NCBI RefSeq assembly: GCF_024172125.1
Contig: NZ_JAMZEA010000015.1
Location: forward strand, 203,754 to 267,753
Source of the DNA: Actinomadura rupiterrae
Lineage (GTDB): Bacteria; Actinomycetota; Actinomycetes; Streptosporangiales; Streptosporangiaceae
Direction: 5' to 3'
Length of the DNA stretch: 64,000 bases
A program made the position numbers and the translations under genes. Shown one piece after another: positions 8,120-16,856 of the stretch (position 1 is the stretch's first letter; each line of letters starts with the position of its first letter). The notes under the pieces were generated by a model, which did no database searches, was not told the origin of the DNA, and saw nothing but the letters and a program-made list of their open reading frames with translations.

Positions 8120-8740
8120 ATGGCCACCCGCAGGTACGAGCAGCGGCTGCGCGCCGACGCCGCCGAACAGACCCGCCGCCGCATCCTCGACGCGCTCTAC
8201 GAGCGGCTCCGCGACGCGCCGGGCGAGCCGGTGAGCGTCGAGCGGATCGCCGCGATGGCGCAGGTGTCGCGCTCGACGGTCTACCTCGTGTTCGGCACGC
8301 GCGCCGGGCTGTTCGACGCGCTCGCCGACGACCTGCGGCGGCGCGGCGGCTTCGACCGCCTTCCGGACGCGGGCGGCGAGCCCGACGCGCGCGAGGGCCT
8401 GCGCGCCTCGATCCGCGCGTCCGCGGCGGTCTTCGCCGAGCACCGCCGGGTGCTGCGCGTCCTGTACGCCATGGCCGTGCTCGACCCGCAGACCGTCGGG
8501 GGCGCCGTGGACCGGATGCGCGAAGGGCGCGCCACTGGCCTGGCCTGGCACGCCGGCCGCCTGGCCGAGCAGGGCGCGCTCCGTCCCGGCCTCTCCCCCG
8601 CGGACGCCGCCGACCTGCTCTGGGCGGTCACCGGCTTCGAGTTCTTCGACCGGCTCCTCACCGGCCGCGACCTCCCGGTCGGGAAGGCCGCCGACCTCAT
8701 GGTCGCCGCCGCCGAACGGCTTCTCCTACCGGATGCCTGA
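8120..8740 (+). CDS. TetR/AcrR family regulator
   Basis: This is a 206-residue repressor with an N-terminal HTH (VERIAAMAQVSRSTVYLVFGTRAGLFDAL, about residues 38-66) and an all-helical ligand-binding half. It is preceded by a highly basic stretch (YEQRLRADAAEQTRRRIL). The divergent SDR gene and the intervening five-copy repeat make it the likely controller of both genes. Inducer unknown. Confidence 0.88.
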   Translation: MATRRYEQRLRADAAEQTRRRILDALYERLRDAPGEPVSVERIAAMAQVSRSTVYLVFGTRAGLFDALADDLRRRGGFDRLPDAGGEPDAREGLRASIRASAAVFAEHRRVLRVLYAMAVLDPQTVGGAVDRMREGRATGLAWHAGRLAEQGALRPGLSPADAADLLWAVTGFEFFDRLLTGRDLPVGKAADLMVAAAERLLLPDA

Positions 8741-8773
8741 TCGAGGGTCGTGGCGTCCTGTCGAGGAGGTCCG

Positions 8774-9247
8774 TCAGGACATCTCGAACAGGCGGCGCCG
8801 GGTGTGGGCGGGCGCGGTCGCCGGGAGGGTCGCCAGGATGTCGGCGAGCGTGTCGGCGGCGAGCGCCTCGCGCCAGGCCCGGTGCGCCCCGGCCATCTTC
8901 GCGGCGAGGACGCAGGTCTCGCGGCAGTCCTCGGGACGCAGCGCCCCGGCGCCCTGCAGCCGGATCTCGCGGCACTCGTAGGGCGGGGACGTGCCGTCCA
9001 CCGCCTCGACGATCTGCAGCAGCGTGATCCGGTCCGGTTCGCGGCCCAGCCGGAACCCGCCGCGCGGGCCGGTCGTGGCGGCCAGGATCCCGGCCTTGAC
9101 CAGCGCCTGCAGCTGCTTGGCGAGGTAGGGCGCGGGCAGGTCGAAGTACCGGGCGAGCTGGGCCGCGGACGCGGTCTCCCCCGGCTCCAGCTGCGCCAGG
9201 GACGCGGCGCAGTGCAGCAGCCATTCGGTGCTCGCGGGCAGCTTCAT
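8774..9247 (-). CDS. Rrf2 family transcriptional regulator
   Basis: This is a 157-residue winged-helix regulator. The N-terminus (KLPASTEWLLHCAASLAQL) and the wing segment (GILAATTGPRGGFRLGREPDRITLLQIVEAV) are typical of Rrf2 proteins. Three cysteines (about residues 92, 108 and 112) sit in the region where IscR and NsrR hold an Fe-S cluster, but their spacing is wider than in those proteins. A redox or [Fe-S] sensor is therefore plausible but unproven. It is divergent from the NmrA-like gene, with a dyad in between. Confidence 0.87.
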   Translation of the reverse strand: MKLPASTEWLLHCAASLAQLEPGETASAAQLARYFDLPAPYLAKQLQALVKAGILAATTGPRGGFRLGREPDRITLLQIVEAVDGTSPPYECREIRLQGAGALRPEDCRETCVLAAKMAGAHRAWREALAADTLADILATLPATAPAHTRRRLFEMS

Positions 9248-9287
9248 GATCCCCCAGCATACGGGACATCCCGGATCTTCGATATTG

Positions 9288-9304
9288 CGGACCCGAATAG
9301 TCCG
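9288..9304. promoter_or_regulatory. dyad between Rrf2 and NmrA-like genes
   Basis: CGGAC-N7-GTCCG lies in the 94-bp divergent spacer, in an AT-richer patch (GATATTGCGGACCCGAATAG) that also looks like core promoter DNA. It is a candidate Rrf2 operator. Confidence 0.45.
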
Positions 9305-9341
9305 AGATAGGCTCCCACCACCACCTACGAGGGAGACCAGC

Positions 9342-10085
9342 ATGCGCATCGCCGTGGCCGGAGCGACCGGGAACATCGGGTCCCTGACCGTCGCCGCCCT
9401 GGAGGGAGCCGGGCACGACGCCGTCCGGATGAGCCGCTCGCTCGGCGTGGACGTCGCGACGGGCGCCGGCCTGGACGACGCCCTCGCCGGCGTCGAAGCG
9501 GTCATCGACGTCACCAACTCCGGCGCGACCGACCGGGACGAGGCGGTCGCCGCGTTCGGCACCGCCACCCGCAACCTGCTGGCCGCCGAGCAGCGCGCCG
9601 GGGTCCGCCACCACGTCCTGCTGTCGATCGCCGGTCTCGACCGCGTGGACGGCAACGCGCACTACGCGGGCAAGCGCGAGCAGGAGCGGCTGGTTTCGGC
9701 GGGCGACGTGCCGTGGACGATCGTCCCGGCGACCCAGTTCCACGACTTCGCGGCGATGGTGGCCGACTGGATGGAGCAGGACGGCGCGGCCCCGATCGCG
9801 CCGCTTCTGGTCCAGCCGATCGCGCCCGCCGACGTGGCCGCCATCCTCGCCGAGATCGCGGTCGGCGCGCCGCAGGGCCGCTACCGCGACATCGCCGGCC
9901 CCGACCCGCAGGACCTGGTCGACATGGCCCGCCGCACGCACCAGGCGCGCGGCCGCACGGTCCGGCTCGTCCCCACGTGGTCGTCGCTGTTCGGACCGGA
10001 GATGGCGGGCGAGGTCATGCTGCCCGGCAAGGACGCCCGCATCGCGCCGACCTCCTTCGACGCCTGGCTCGCCGACCAGCACTGA
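9342..10085 (+). CDS. NmrA-like/atypical SDR NAD(P)-binding protein
   Basis: This is a 247-residue protein with an N-terminal dinucleotide-binding motif (VAGATGNIGS) and the LLSIAGLDR segment of atypical SDRs. The catalytic Tyr-Lys pair appears as YAGKREQE. It resembles the NAD(P)H-quinone or redox-sensing NmrA group. The ATG at 9342 follows GAGGGAG. An Rrf2 regulator lies divergently upstream, consistent with a redox-stress role. Confidence 0.85.
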   Translation: MRIAVAGATGNIGSLTVAALEGAGHDAVRMSRSLGVDVATGAGLDDALAGVEAVIDVTNSGATDRDEAVAAFGTATRNLLAAEQRAGVRHHVLLSIAGLDRVDGNAHYAGKREQERLVSAGDVPWTIVPATQFHDFAAMVADWMEQDGAAPIAPLLVQPIAPADVAAILAEIAVGAPQGRYRDIAGPDPQDLVDMARRTHQARGRTVRLVPTWSSLFGPEMAGEVMLPGKDARIAPTSFDAWLADQH

Positions 10086-10205
10086 CACGACGCCCAAGCA
10101 ACGCCACACCCGCACCAAGCGACCCGATATCTTCCACCGGAGGGCCCGGCCTCGTTCGTTGAGCCGATCCAGGGCCACCGGGCGAGCCGGTAGGGAGGGG
10201 GGCGG

Positions 10206-11390
10206 GTGGCCACTCCGGAGGGCGTGGCCGGAGCGCGGCACATGTGGCCGCTCTACGCGGCCGGGTTCACGACCGCGTTCGGCGCCCACGGCATCGCCGC
10301 GAACCTCGGGCAGGGCGACGCGGATCTGAAGAACTCCATCCTCTACCTGGGGCTGCTTCTCGCCCTCTACGACGGCGCCGAGGTGATCCTCAAGCCGGTG
10401 TTCGGCGTGCTGTCGGATCGGATCGGCGCGCGGCCGGTGCTGCTCGGCGGGCTGGTCGCGTTCGCGGCGGCGTCGGCGCTGTACGTCCTGGTCCGCGATC
10501 CGGGCTGGTTGTGGGCGGCGCGGCTGGGGCAGGGCGCCGCTGCGTCGGCGTTCTCCCCCGCGGCGTCCGCGCTGGTCGCGCGACTCAACCCGCGGGCCAA
10601 GCACGGTCGGGCATTCGGGTCTTATGGCTTCTTCAAGAGCATCGGGTACACGGCCGGTCCGCTGCTCGGCGGACTGCTGGTCTGGCTGGGCGGGTTGACG
10701 CTGCTGTTCGCCGTGCTGACGGTCCTTGCCGTCGCGGTGGCAGGCTGGGCGCTGGTGGCGGTTCCGTCCGTGCCTCCGCTGCCGAAGGCCCGGCAGACCG
10801 TGGTCGACCTGGCGCGGCGGCTCGGCGACGGGGCGTTCCTCAAGCCCGTCTCGGCCCTGGCCGCCGCCACGGCCGCGCTGTCGGTGGGGGTCGGGTTCCT
10901 GCCGGTTTCGGGCGCGTCCGCCGGCCTAGCGCCGCTGGTCACCGGCGCGATGGTGTCGGCGCTCGCCGCGTCCGCCGCGCTCGTCCAACCCTGGGCCGGA
11001 CGGTCCCTGGACAGCGGCCGGATCTCCATGCCGTCCGGCCTGGTCGCGGGCCTCGCCGTCACCGCGACGAGCCTCGCCGCGGCCGCGCTTCCGGGGGCCG
11101 CCGGCCTGCTTCCGGCCGCCATCCTGATCGGCATCGGGACGGGCCTGATCACGCCCGTCGCGTTCGCGTCGCTGGCCGCCGCCACACCGCCCGAACGCAT
11201 CGGGCAGACGATGGGCGCGGCCGAACTCGGTCGCGAACTCGGCGACGCGGGCGGCCCGCTCCTGGTGGCCGCGATCGCCGGTGCCCTCACGCTCGGGTGG
11301 GGGTACGGCGTCCTGGCCGTCCTCACGCTGCTGCTCGCCGCACCGGTCCTCAGCCGTCGCACCCGTGACCGTGCGCCTGGGACGCCGTGA
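10206..11390 (+). CDS. MFS transporter
   Basis: This is a 394-residue, 12-helix major facilitator superfamily protein. The loop between helices 2 and 3 has GVLSDRIGARPVL, the family motif A (G-x3-D-R-x-G-R-R). A GSYGFFKSIGYTAGPLLGG segment resembles motif C of drug exporters. The start is GTG behind a purine-rich GGGAGGGGGG. Its substrate cannot be read. A strong terminator follows directly. Confidence 0.88.
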   Translation: MATPEGVAGARHMWPLYAAGFTTAFGAHGIAANLGQGDADLKNSILYLGLLLALYDGAEVILKPVFGVLSDRIGARPVLLGGLVAFAAASALYVLVRDPGWLWAARLGQGAAASAFSPAASALVARLNPRAKHGRAFGSYGFFKSIGYTAGPLLGGLLVWLGGLTLLFAVLTVLAVAVAGWALVAVPSVPPLPKARQTVVDLARRLGDGAFLKPVSALAAATAALSVGVGFLPVSGASAGLAPLVTGAMVSALAASAALVQPWAGRSLDSGRISMPSGLVAGLAVTATSLAAAALPGAAGLLPAAILIGIGTGLITPVAFASLAAATPPERIGQTMGAAELGRELGDAGGPLLVAAIAGALTLGWGYGVLAVLTLLLAAPVLSRRTRDRAPGTP

Positions 11391-11398
11391 GGTGTCAG

Positions 11399-11432
11399 GC
11401 CCCGGCGGCGCGGGGCTGCGCGCCGCCGGGGC
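11399..11432. terminator. bidirectional terminator between MFS and DoxX genes
   Basis: A perfect 14-bp stem (GCCCCGGCGGCGCG / CGCGCCGCCGGGGC) with a 6-nt loop lies between two convergent genes. It is followed on the plus strand by TTTC. Confidence 0.75.
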
Positions 11433-11447
11433 TTTCGGGGGTGGGTT

Positions 11448-11798
11448 TCAGAGGGTGGTCAGGCCGAGGGCGATCGGAGCGATCGCCACCAGGAGGATGA
11501 CGGCCGGAACCGGCGCGCCCTTGGTGTCGCGGGCGCGCAGGTGCGTCACCACCGCGCCGAGGAAGTACAGCGCGACGCCGACCCCGGCCGCGATGCCGAG
11601 CGGGCGGTAGGCGATCCCGGCCAGCAGCCCGACAGCCCCGAGGATCTCCAGGACGGCGAGCCGCGGGAACCAGGACTCCGGCACGCCGACCGCGCTCAGC
11701 CCGGTGGTGATCTTCGGGTCCCGGACGAGCTTGGCGCGCCCCGAGCCGGCCAGGAGCAGCGACAGCAGGACGGCCGCGACGATGTAGGCGATGAACAC
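11448..11798 (-). CDS. DoxX family membrane protein
   Basis: This is a 116-residue membrane protein with four predicted helices. The conserved G-x-x-K-L segment (SGRAKLVRDP) follows helix 1, and VPESWFPRLAVLEILGAVGLLAG is typical of actinomycete DoxX-like proteins. These proteins are linked to quinone or thiol redox. It is 12 bp downstream of the oxidoreductase gene on the same strand and probably cotranscribed. Confidence 0.82.
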   Translation of the reverse strand: MFIAYIVAAVLLSLLLAGSGRAKLVRDPKITTGLSAVGVPESWFPRLAVLEILGAVGLLAGIAYRPLGIAAGVGVALYFLGAVVTHLRARDTKGAPVPAVILLVAIAPIALGLTTL

Positions 11799-11810
11799 GG
11801 TGTCCCCCGC

Positions 11811-13226
11811 TCAGACCGTGACGGCGAACTTGCCGAGGGTTCCGGCCATGAAGTCGCTGATCGCCTGCCCGGCCTCGGCGAGCGCGTAGCGGCGGGCGAC
11901 CGGGACGCGGAGCCGGCCCGCGACCACATCGCCCGCGAGCCGCGCGAGGGTCTCCGGGGACGGGTCGGACATGATGGCCGTCGTCTTCAGGCCGCGCGCG
12001 TCCGCGTCGTCCGGCGCGAAGTGGATCGTGGAGGCGAACCGCCCGCCGTCGGCGACCAGCCCGGACACGGTCGCGCCGTCCCCGGCCAGGTGCACCGCCG
12101 CGTGCACGCCGTCCTTCGCGAGCTCCCGCACCGCCGCGGCGACCTCGTCGCGGCCGACGGTGTGGTCCGCGCCGAGCGCGGTGACGAACGCGGCCTCGGC
12201 GCCGGGCTCGGCGGTCGCGATGACGGTCGCGCCGCGCGCCGCAGCGAACTGGACGGCGAACGCGCCGACACCGCCGGTCGCGCCCGAGATCAGGACGGTC
12301 TCGCCCGCGGCGGGGGCGACCGCGTCCACCGCGTTGAGCGCGGCCGTCCCGGCCAGGCCGAGCGCGCCGGCGCGGATCTCGTCCAGGCCGTCCGGGATGC
12401 GGGCAACGCCGTAGGACGCGGGCACCGCGACATACTCGGCGAAACCGCCCTGGCCCAGCGTCGGGCGCATCACCACGCCGAACACCGCGTCGCCCACCGC
12501 GAGGTCCGTCACTCCGTCGCCGACCGCCGCGACCTTGCCCGCGAAGTCCTTGCCGACGACCACGGGGAACTCGTAGTCGTACACGCCCTTGAGGAAGCCG
12601 CCGACCGAGCCGAGGTCGAACCCGTTGACCGAGGACGCGGTGACCTGCACCAGCACCTCACCCGCCGCCGCCTCGGGGACGGCCAGCTCGGTCAGCGCCG
12701 GGGTGGCGCCGAAGTCATCGAAAGCCAGTGCACGCATGTCGCTTCTCACTTCTCGTCGTTGGTGGAATTGGCGGTGGCCTGCTGCCCGGAGGACGGCGGT
12801 GGCGACGGCCAGTTCGTCCTGGTCGCGCGGCGCGTAGAGCATCACGATCGTGTCCGGCCACTCGGGCCGCAGGCTGATCGGGTGCCGCTCGGCCCAGCCG
12901 TTCTCGATCAGGGCCGGGACCAGGGGCAGCGGGACGGTCAGGTGCAGGAATCCGGCACGGTGGATGTGCCCGAACTCGTCCCGGCTGGGGTGCAGGAACG
13001 CCTCCCACGGGCCGTCCGGCCGGTGCAGCCGCAGCGCCAGCGAGGACGGCTCGGACACCTGGCTCGGGCCGGTGAACACGCCGGGCAGCGCCTCCGCCTC
13101 GGCGACCAGCGCGGCCCTGATCTCCGGCGGGGAGAACTGGTCGAGCTGGTCATGCGGGATCTCGCGGCCGGTCGTCGCGGGACGGGTGCCCGTCCGGCGC
13201 GGCGGCGCTTCGAGGTTCACTATCAC
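11811..13226 (-). CDS. luciferase-like domain fused to NADP-dependent quinone oxidoreductase
   Basis: One open frame of 471 codons joins two proteins. Residues 1-160 resemble the luciferase-like (DUF5519) family (ALPGVFTGPSQVSEPSSLAL, then FLHPSRDEFGHIH). From the internal ATG at 12737 the frame encodes a 308-residue zinc-independent quinone oxidoreductase: MRALAFDDFG start, FPVVVGKDFAGKV, and the NADPH-binding SGATGGVGAFAVQ. The joint (AAGHRQFHQRREVRSD) is unlike either family. An out-of-frame TGA sits in it, so a single-base indel may have removed the stop between once-separate genes. Translation may still restart at 12737. HxlR is divergent, DoxX follows. Confidence 0.72.
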   Translation of the reverse strand: MIVNLEAPPRRTGTRPATTGREIPHDQLDQFSPPEIRAALVAEAEALPGVFTGPSQVSEPSSLALRLHRPDGPWEAFLHPSRDEFGHIHRAGFLHLTVPLPLVPALIENGWAERHPISLRPEWPDTIVMLYAPRDQDELAVATAVLRAAGHRQFHQRREVRSDMRALAFDDFGATPALTELAVPEAAAGEVLVQVTASSVNGFDLGSVGGFLKGVYDYEFPVVVGKDFAGKVAAVGDGVTDLAVGDAVFGVVMRPTLGQGGFAEYVAVPASYGVARIPDGLDEIRAGALGLAGTAALNAVDAVAPAAGETVLISGATGGVGAFAVQFAAARGATVIATAEPGAEAAFVTALGADHTVGRDEVAAAVRELAKDGVHAAVHLAGDGATVSGLVADGGRFASTIHFAPDDADARGLKTTAIMSDPSPETLARLAGDVVAGRLRVPVARRYALAEAGQAISDFMAGTLGKFAVTV

Positions 13227-13294
13227 GGGTCACCGCACTTTCTGTGCGTTGGTTATGTGTTGTGCGCAGGGCGAGTCTGCTCGACAATGCCGTC

Positions 13295-13798
13295 ATGACG
13301 GAAGAAGGCACTTTGCCCCGCGTAACGCACACCGGTGTTCCCACCCCGACCGGCGCTGGTCCCGGCCCGATCGGCGCGGGTACCGGGCCGATCGGCGCGG
13401 GTACCGGGCCGATCGGCGCGGGTACCGGGCCGATCGGCGCGGGTACGCCGACGTGCCAGCTGCGGGACGTCCTGGACCGGGTCGGTGACAAGTGGAGCGT
13501 GCTCGTCATGGCCCTGCTCGGCGCCGGGCCGCGCCGCTACTCCGAGCTGCAGCGCGGCATCGAGGGCATCTCGCAGCGCATGCTCACGCTGACGCTGCGC
13601 AGCCTGGAGCGCGACGGCCTGGTCGTCCGGACCGTCACGCCGACCTCACCGCCGCGCGTCGACTACTCGCTGACCCCGGTCGGCGCGACGCTCGCCACCG
13701 AGGTCGGCTCCCTCATCCGCTGGGCCGAGGCGCACCGCGAGTACGTGGCCGAGTCCCGCTTCCACTACGACACCCGCGAAACCGAAGAAACCGCCTGA
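13295..13798 (+). CDS. HxlR family transcriptional regulator
   Basis: This is a 167-residue winged-helix regulator. The HxlR core starts at CQLRDVLDRVGDKWSVLVMALL and continues with RRYSELQRGIEGISQRMLTLTLRSLERDGLV. Before it lies an unusual tail made of four GPIGAGT repeats (21 bp each). The ATG at 13295 is the best start; a frame opening at 13244 would read through the promoter. It faces the luciferase-like/oxidoreductase gene and probably regulates it in response to electrophiles or quinones. Confidence 0.86.
   Translation: MTEEGTLPRVTHTGVPTPTGAGPGPIGAGTGPIGAGTGPIGAGTGPIGAGTPTCQLRDVLDRVGDKWSVLVMALLGAGPRRYSELQRGIEGISQRMLTLTLRSLERDGLVVRTVTPTSPPRVDYSLTPVGATLATEVGSLIRWAEAHREYVAESRFHYDTRETEETA
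13364..13447 (+). repeat. 4 x 21-bp tandem repeat inside the HxlR gene
   Basis: Four nearly identical units (13364, 13385, 13406 and 13427) encode GPIGAGT repeated in frame, N-terminal to the DNA-binding domain. Near identity suggests recent expansion and possible copy-number variation between strains. Confidence 0.85.
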
Positions 13799-13825
13799 GC
13801 TCAGGCATCTGCCAAGCTCAGGCGG
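13791..13825 (+). terminator. stem-loop at end of HxlR gene
   Basis: The 10-bp perfect stem CCGCCTGAGC / GCTCAGGCGG with a 15-nt loop starts at the HxlR stop codon. It is a likely terminator between convergent genes. Confidence 0.5.
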
Positions 13826-13857
13826 TCAGGTAGCCGGGTGGCCGGGTGGACGAGCGG

Positions 13858-14604
13858 TCAGAAGGAGGGACGGGTCAGGCGGACGTAGCCGTAGGGGTTG
13901 AAGTCGAGGTCGTCGAAGTCGTCGGGGTCGTAGTCGCCGGTGCGCAGGATCCAGCGGGGCGCGTCCTCGGTCAGCCGGAAGCCGGCGCCGTCCTCGATCT
14001 CCTCGGCGCGCGGGTCGGTCAGCAGGTAGAGGGCCAGGGCGTCCAGGTGGGTGCGGGCGTCGCCCGGAGCCAGGTCGTCGCCGTCCTCGATCTCCACCTC
14101 GGGCGCGCCGAGCAGGTGCATGCCGCAGCTGTAGAGCAGGTCACCGTCCCGGATGGGGCGCTTCACCCAGGCGGAGACGAGCGCGGCGGCCAGTTCCTCG
14201 TCGGCCGCGCCGGACGCGCGCTCAGCGAGGTCGAGCCAGCGGGCACGGCCGTGCGTGAGGCCGCTGCTCTCGCTCTTCACCGCCGTCGCCCCGGCCCGCA
14301 GCAGCGCGGCGGTCGCGTCCAGCAGCCGCCGCGAGGTGTCGGCCGCCAGCTCCCGCATCATCGGCGCGGACAGCAGGTAGCCGACCGTGTCGTGGTCCTC
14401 GACCGCGTCCCAGTCCGCGTCCTCGAAGGACACGGCCGCGCCGCTCGCCTCGAACGCGCCGGGCATCCGCGGGTCGGGCTCGGTCTCGGAGTACTCGCGG
14501 TCGAGGACGAACCCGCCGAACCCGCCCGCGACCCGCTCCATCTCCGCGAGGGCCATGTCGGACCCGAGAACGCACAGCACATGCCGGGGAAACACATCGA
14601 TCAT
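13858..14604 (-). CDS. hypothetical protein, DUF4261-like
   Basis: This is a 248-residue soluble protein of no firm function. It begins PRHVLCVLGSD and continues with REYSETEPDPRMPGAFEASG, then a helical middle and an acidic C-terminal half ending DDFDDLDFNPYGYVRL. The overall layout is reminiscent of DUF4261-type proteins, but I am not certain. It has no signal peptide and no membrane segment. It lies downstream of glpD on the same strand, 194 bp away, and is likely a separate unit. Confidence 0.7.
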   Translation of the reverse strand: MIDVFPRHVLCVLGSDMALAEMERVAGGFGGFVLDREYSETEPDPRMPGAFEASGAAVSFEDADWDAVEDHDTVGYLLSAPMMRELAADTSRRLLDATAALLRAGATAVKSESSGLTHGRARWLDLAERASGAADEELAAALVSAWVKRPIRDGDLLYSCGMHLLGAPEVEIEDGDDLAPGDARTHLDALALYLLTDPRAEEIEDGAGFRLTEDAPRWILRTGDYDPDDFDDLDFNPYGYVRLTRPSF

Positions 14605-14798
14605 CCCGGCACCCTAGTGATCGCGACCGACGTTCCGCGCCACTTCGCGGTTTTCCGACATTCTGGGGATTCGGCCTGCGCCGAGCACCCACGAGCGAGG
14701 AAACCCGTGCCGGACGGACACCTGGACCGCTTCGGTTTGGCCAAAGCCGATTCCGTCTGCGGCGAGAACCGTCCGGTAACAATGGCACCCTGCTTCGG

Positions 14799-16547
14799 TC
14801 AGTTGACTTCTTTCAGGCGGCCGGGGATGCGTTCCCGGATGCGGTCGGTGACCGGGACGCGCTGGGGCGCCGGCGGTTCGAAGACGACCGGGGTCGGCGA
14901 GGCGGCGGCGACCGCTGAGCGTTCGGCCTCGACGAGTTCGTTGATGCGCGCGAGTTCCCGGTCCAAGCGCTCCTGGTTCCATCCGAGTTGGGAGGCCATG
15001 AGGGCTGCGGCCTCGGGGGCGGCCTTCCGAGCGTCCTCGAAGGACTCGATGAGCATCCGGGTCCGGCGCGCCAGGACGTCCTCCAGGTGCAGGGCGCCCT
15101 CGTGCGTGACGGCGTAGACGACCTCGGCCTTCAGCCACGGCCCGTCCTCCACCAGCGGTTCGGCGAGGGAGCGGTCCTGGTCGATGAGGTCGATGACCTC
15201 CAGGGCGAGGTTGCCGTAGCGGCCGACGAGGTAGCCGACCGTGCCGGGGTCCAGGTCGTTGTCCTCGGCGATCCGGTCCACGCCCGCCTGCAGCGCGGGC
15301 AGGCCGTCCGCGCCGGCCAGCGGCAGCCGGTCGGTGAGCGACTCGGGCACGTCGAAGCCTTCGAGGGCGGTGTCGATCACGTCCTTGGCCATGATCCGGT
15401 AGGTGGTGAACTTGCCGCCGGCGATGGTGGTCAGGCCGGGCGCCGGGGAGTCGACCACGTGCTCGCGGGAGAGCTTGGTGGTGGGCGAGTCGGCCTCGGC
15501 GGCCACCAGCGGGCGCAGCCCGGAGTACACGCCCACCACGTCGTCCCGGGTCAGGGGGCGGCTCAGCACGGTGTTGGCGTGGCCGAGGATGTAGTCGATG
15601 TCCTCACCGGTCGCGCCGGGGTCGGCGCGGTCGCCGTCCCAGTCGGTGTCGGTGGTGCCGACGATCCACCGGTCCTCCCAGGGGATGATGAACAGCACGC
15701 TCTTCTCGGTGCGCAGGATCATCCCCGTGCTGGAGTCGATGGCCTCGGCGGGCACCACGACGTGGACGCCCTTGGACATCCGCACCCTGAAGCCGGGCCG
15801 CACCCCGGCCTCCTGGTTGACCGGATCCGTCCAGACCCCGGCGCAGACCACGACGGCATCGGCCCGGACGTCGAACTCGCGGCCGGTCTGCTCGTCCCGG
15901 ACGCGGGCCCCGACGATCCGGCCGCTGCCCTCGTCGCGCAGCATCTCCTTGGCCGTCGTGCGCGTGGCGATCACGCTGCCGTGGGCCGCGGCGGTGCGGG
16001 CGAGCGTGAGGGTGAACCGGGCGTCGTCGACCTGGGCGTCGTAGTAGACCACTGCACCGGTGAGGCCCTCGGACTTCAGCGCGGGGGCCATCCGGCGCGC
16101 GCGGGTCACCGACAGGTGCCGGTGGCGCGGCATCGGACGGCGCACGCCCTCCAGCGTGTCGTAGAGCGTCAGCCCGGCGCCCACGTAGGGGCGTTCGACG
16201 AGCTTGTGGTGCAGGGGGTAGAGGAAGGTGACCGGCTTCACCAGTTGCGGAGCCAGGCGCGACACCAGCAGGTCGCGTTCCTTCAGCGCCTCGCGGACGA
16301 GCTTGAAGTCGAACTGCTCCAGGTAGCGCAGGCCGCCGTGGATCAGCTTGCTCGACCGGCTGGAGGTGCCGGCGGCCAGGTCGCGGCTCTCCACCAGCGC
16401 GACGCGCAGCCCGCGGGCCGCGGCGTCCAGCGCGGCGCCGGCGCCGGTCACGCCCCCGCCGATGACGAGCACGTCGAACGTCTCCGAGGCGAGCCGTTCG
16501 AGGGTCCGCCCCCGCGTCCGCGCGTCGATCCCACCGGTCATGTGCAT
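14799..16547 (-). CDS. glpD: glycerol-3-phosphate dehydrogenase/oxidase
   Basis: GlpD is a membrane-associated FAD enzyme that oxidises sn-glycerol-3-phosphate to dihydroxyacetone phosphate and feeds electrons to quinone. The 582-residue protein has the FAD-binding DVLVIGGGVTGAG near residue 27 and the substrate-site SRSSKLIHGGLRYLEQF. Other family segments are GTTDTDWDGD, GLRPLV and IAGGKFTTYRIMA. The DAO C-terminal domain (about 400-540) follows, then a Pro-rich tail. The start ATG at 16547 (or 16541) is preceded by GGGGGGAA. No glpF or glpK is beside it. Confidence 0.95.
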   Translation of the reverse strand: MHMTGGIDARTRGRTLERLASETFDVLVIGGGVTGAGAALDAAARGLRVALVESRDLAAGTSSRSSKLIHGGLRYLEQFDFKLVREALKERDLLVSRLAPQLVKPVTFLYPLHHKLVERPYVGAGLTLYDTLEGVRRPMPRHRHLSVTRARRMAPALKSEGLTGAVVYYDAQVDDARFTLTLARTAAAHGSVIATRTTAKEMLRDEGSGRIVGARVRDEQTGREFDVRADAVVVCAGVWTDPVNQEAGVRPGFRVRMSKGVHVVVPAEAIDSSTGMILRTEKSVLFIIPWEDRWIVGTTDTDWDGDRADPGATGEDIDYILGHANTVLSRPLTRDDVVGVYSGLRPLVAAEADSPTTKLSREHVVDSPAPGLTTIAGGKFTTYRIMAKDVIDTALEGFDVPESLTDRLPLAGADGLPALQAGVDRIAEDNDLDPGTVGYLVGRYGNLALEVIDLIDQDRSLAEPLVEDGPWLKAEVVYAVTHEGALHLEDVLARRTRMLIESFEDARKAAPEAAALMASQLGWNQERLDRELARINELVEAERSAVAAASPTPVVFEPPAPQRVPVTDRIRERIPGRLKEVN

Positions 16548-16856
16548 GCGAGTTCCCCCCGTCCGCTCCGCGGCCGGTTCCGTCGCCGGCGCCGGTCGAG
16601 GAGCGACACTCCGCGTGACCCATCGTCGAGATCACGCTATCGACCCAGGTCCCGGGCCTCTTAAGGAGGGTCCGGATTCCGTGATTCGGACAGCCCTAAA
16701 GCGAGGGATCCGTTGGCGGGATGGCCGTGCTGGGCGAGGTCGGAGGGCAGGACGCTGCTGGGCCGGTCTGGCTGCGTCGGGGCATGCGTGCCCCCTGGGC
16801 GGAGGGCTGGCGCGTCCAGGGGCGTCCACTCCCAGGGTGAGCAGCCGCAGGGATCG
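16548..16856. other. intergenic region between glpD and tetR
   Basis: No supported gene is seen in these 309 bp. It holds the glpD promoter region and an inverted repeat GTCCG-N12-CGGAC around 16671-16692. Open frames on both strands have no family similarity. Confidence 0.5.
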
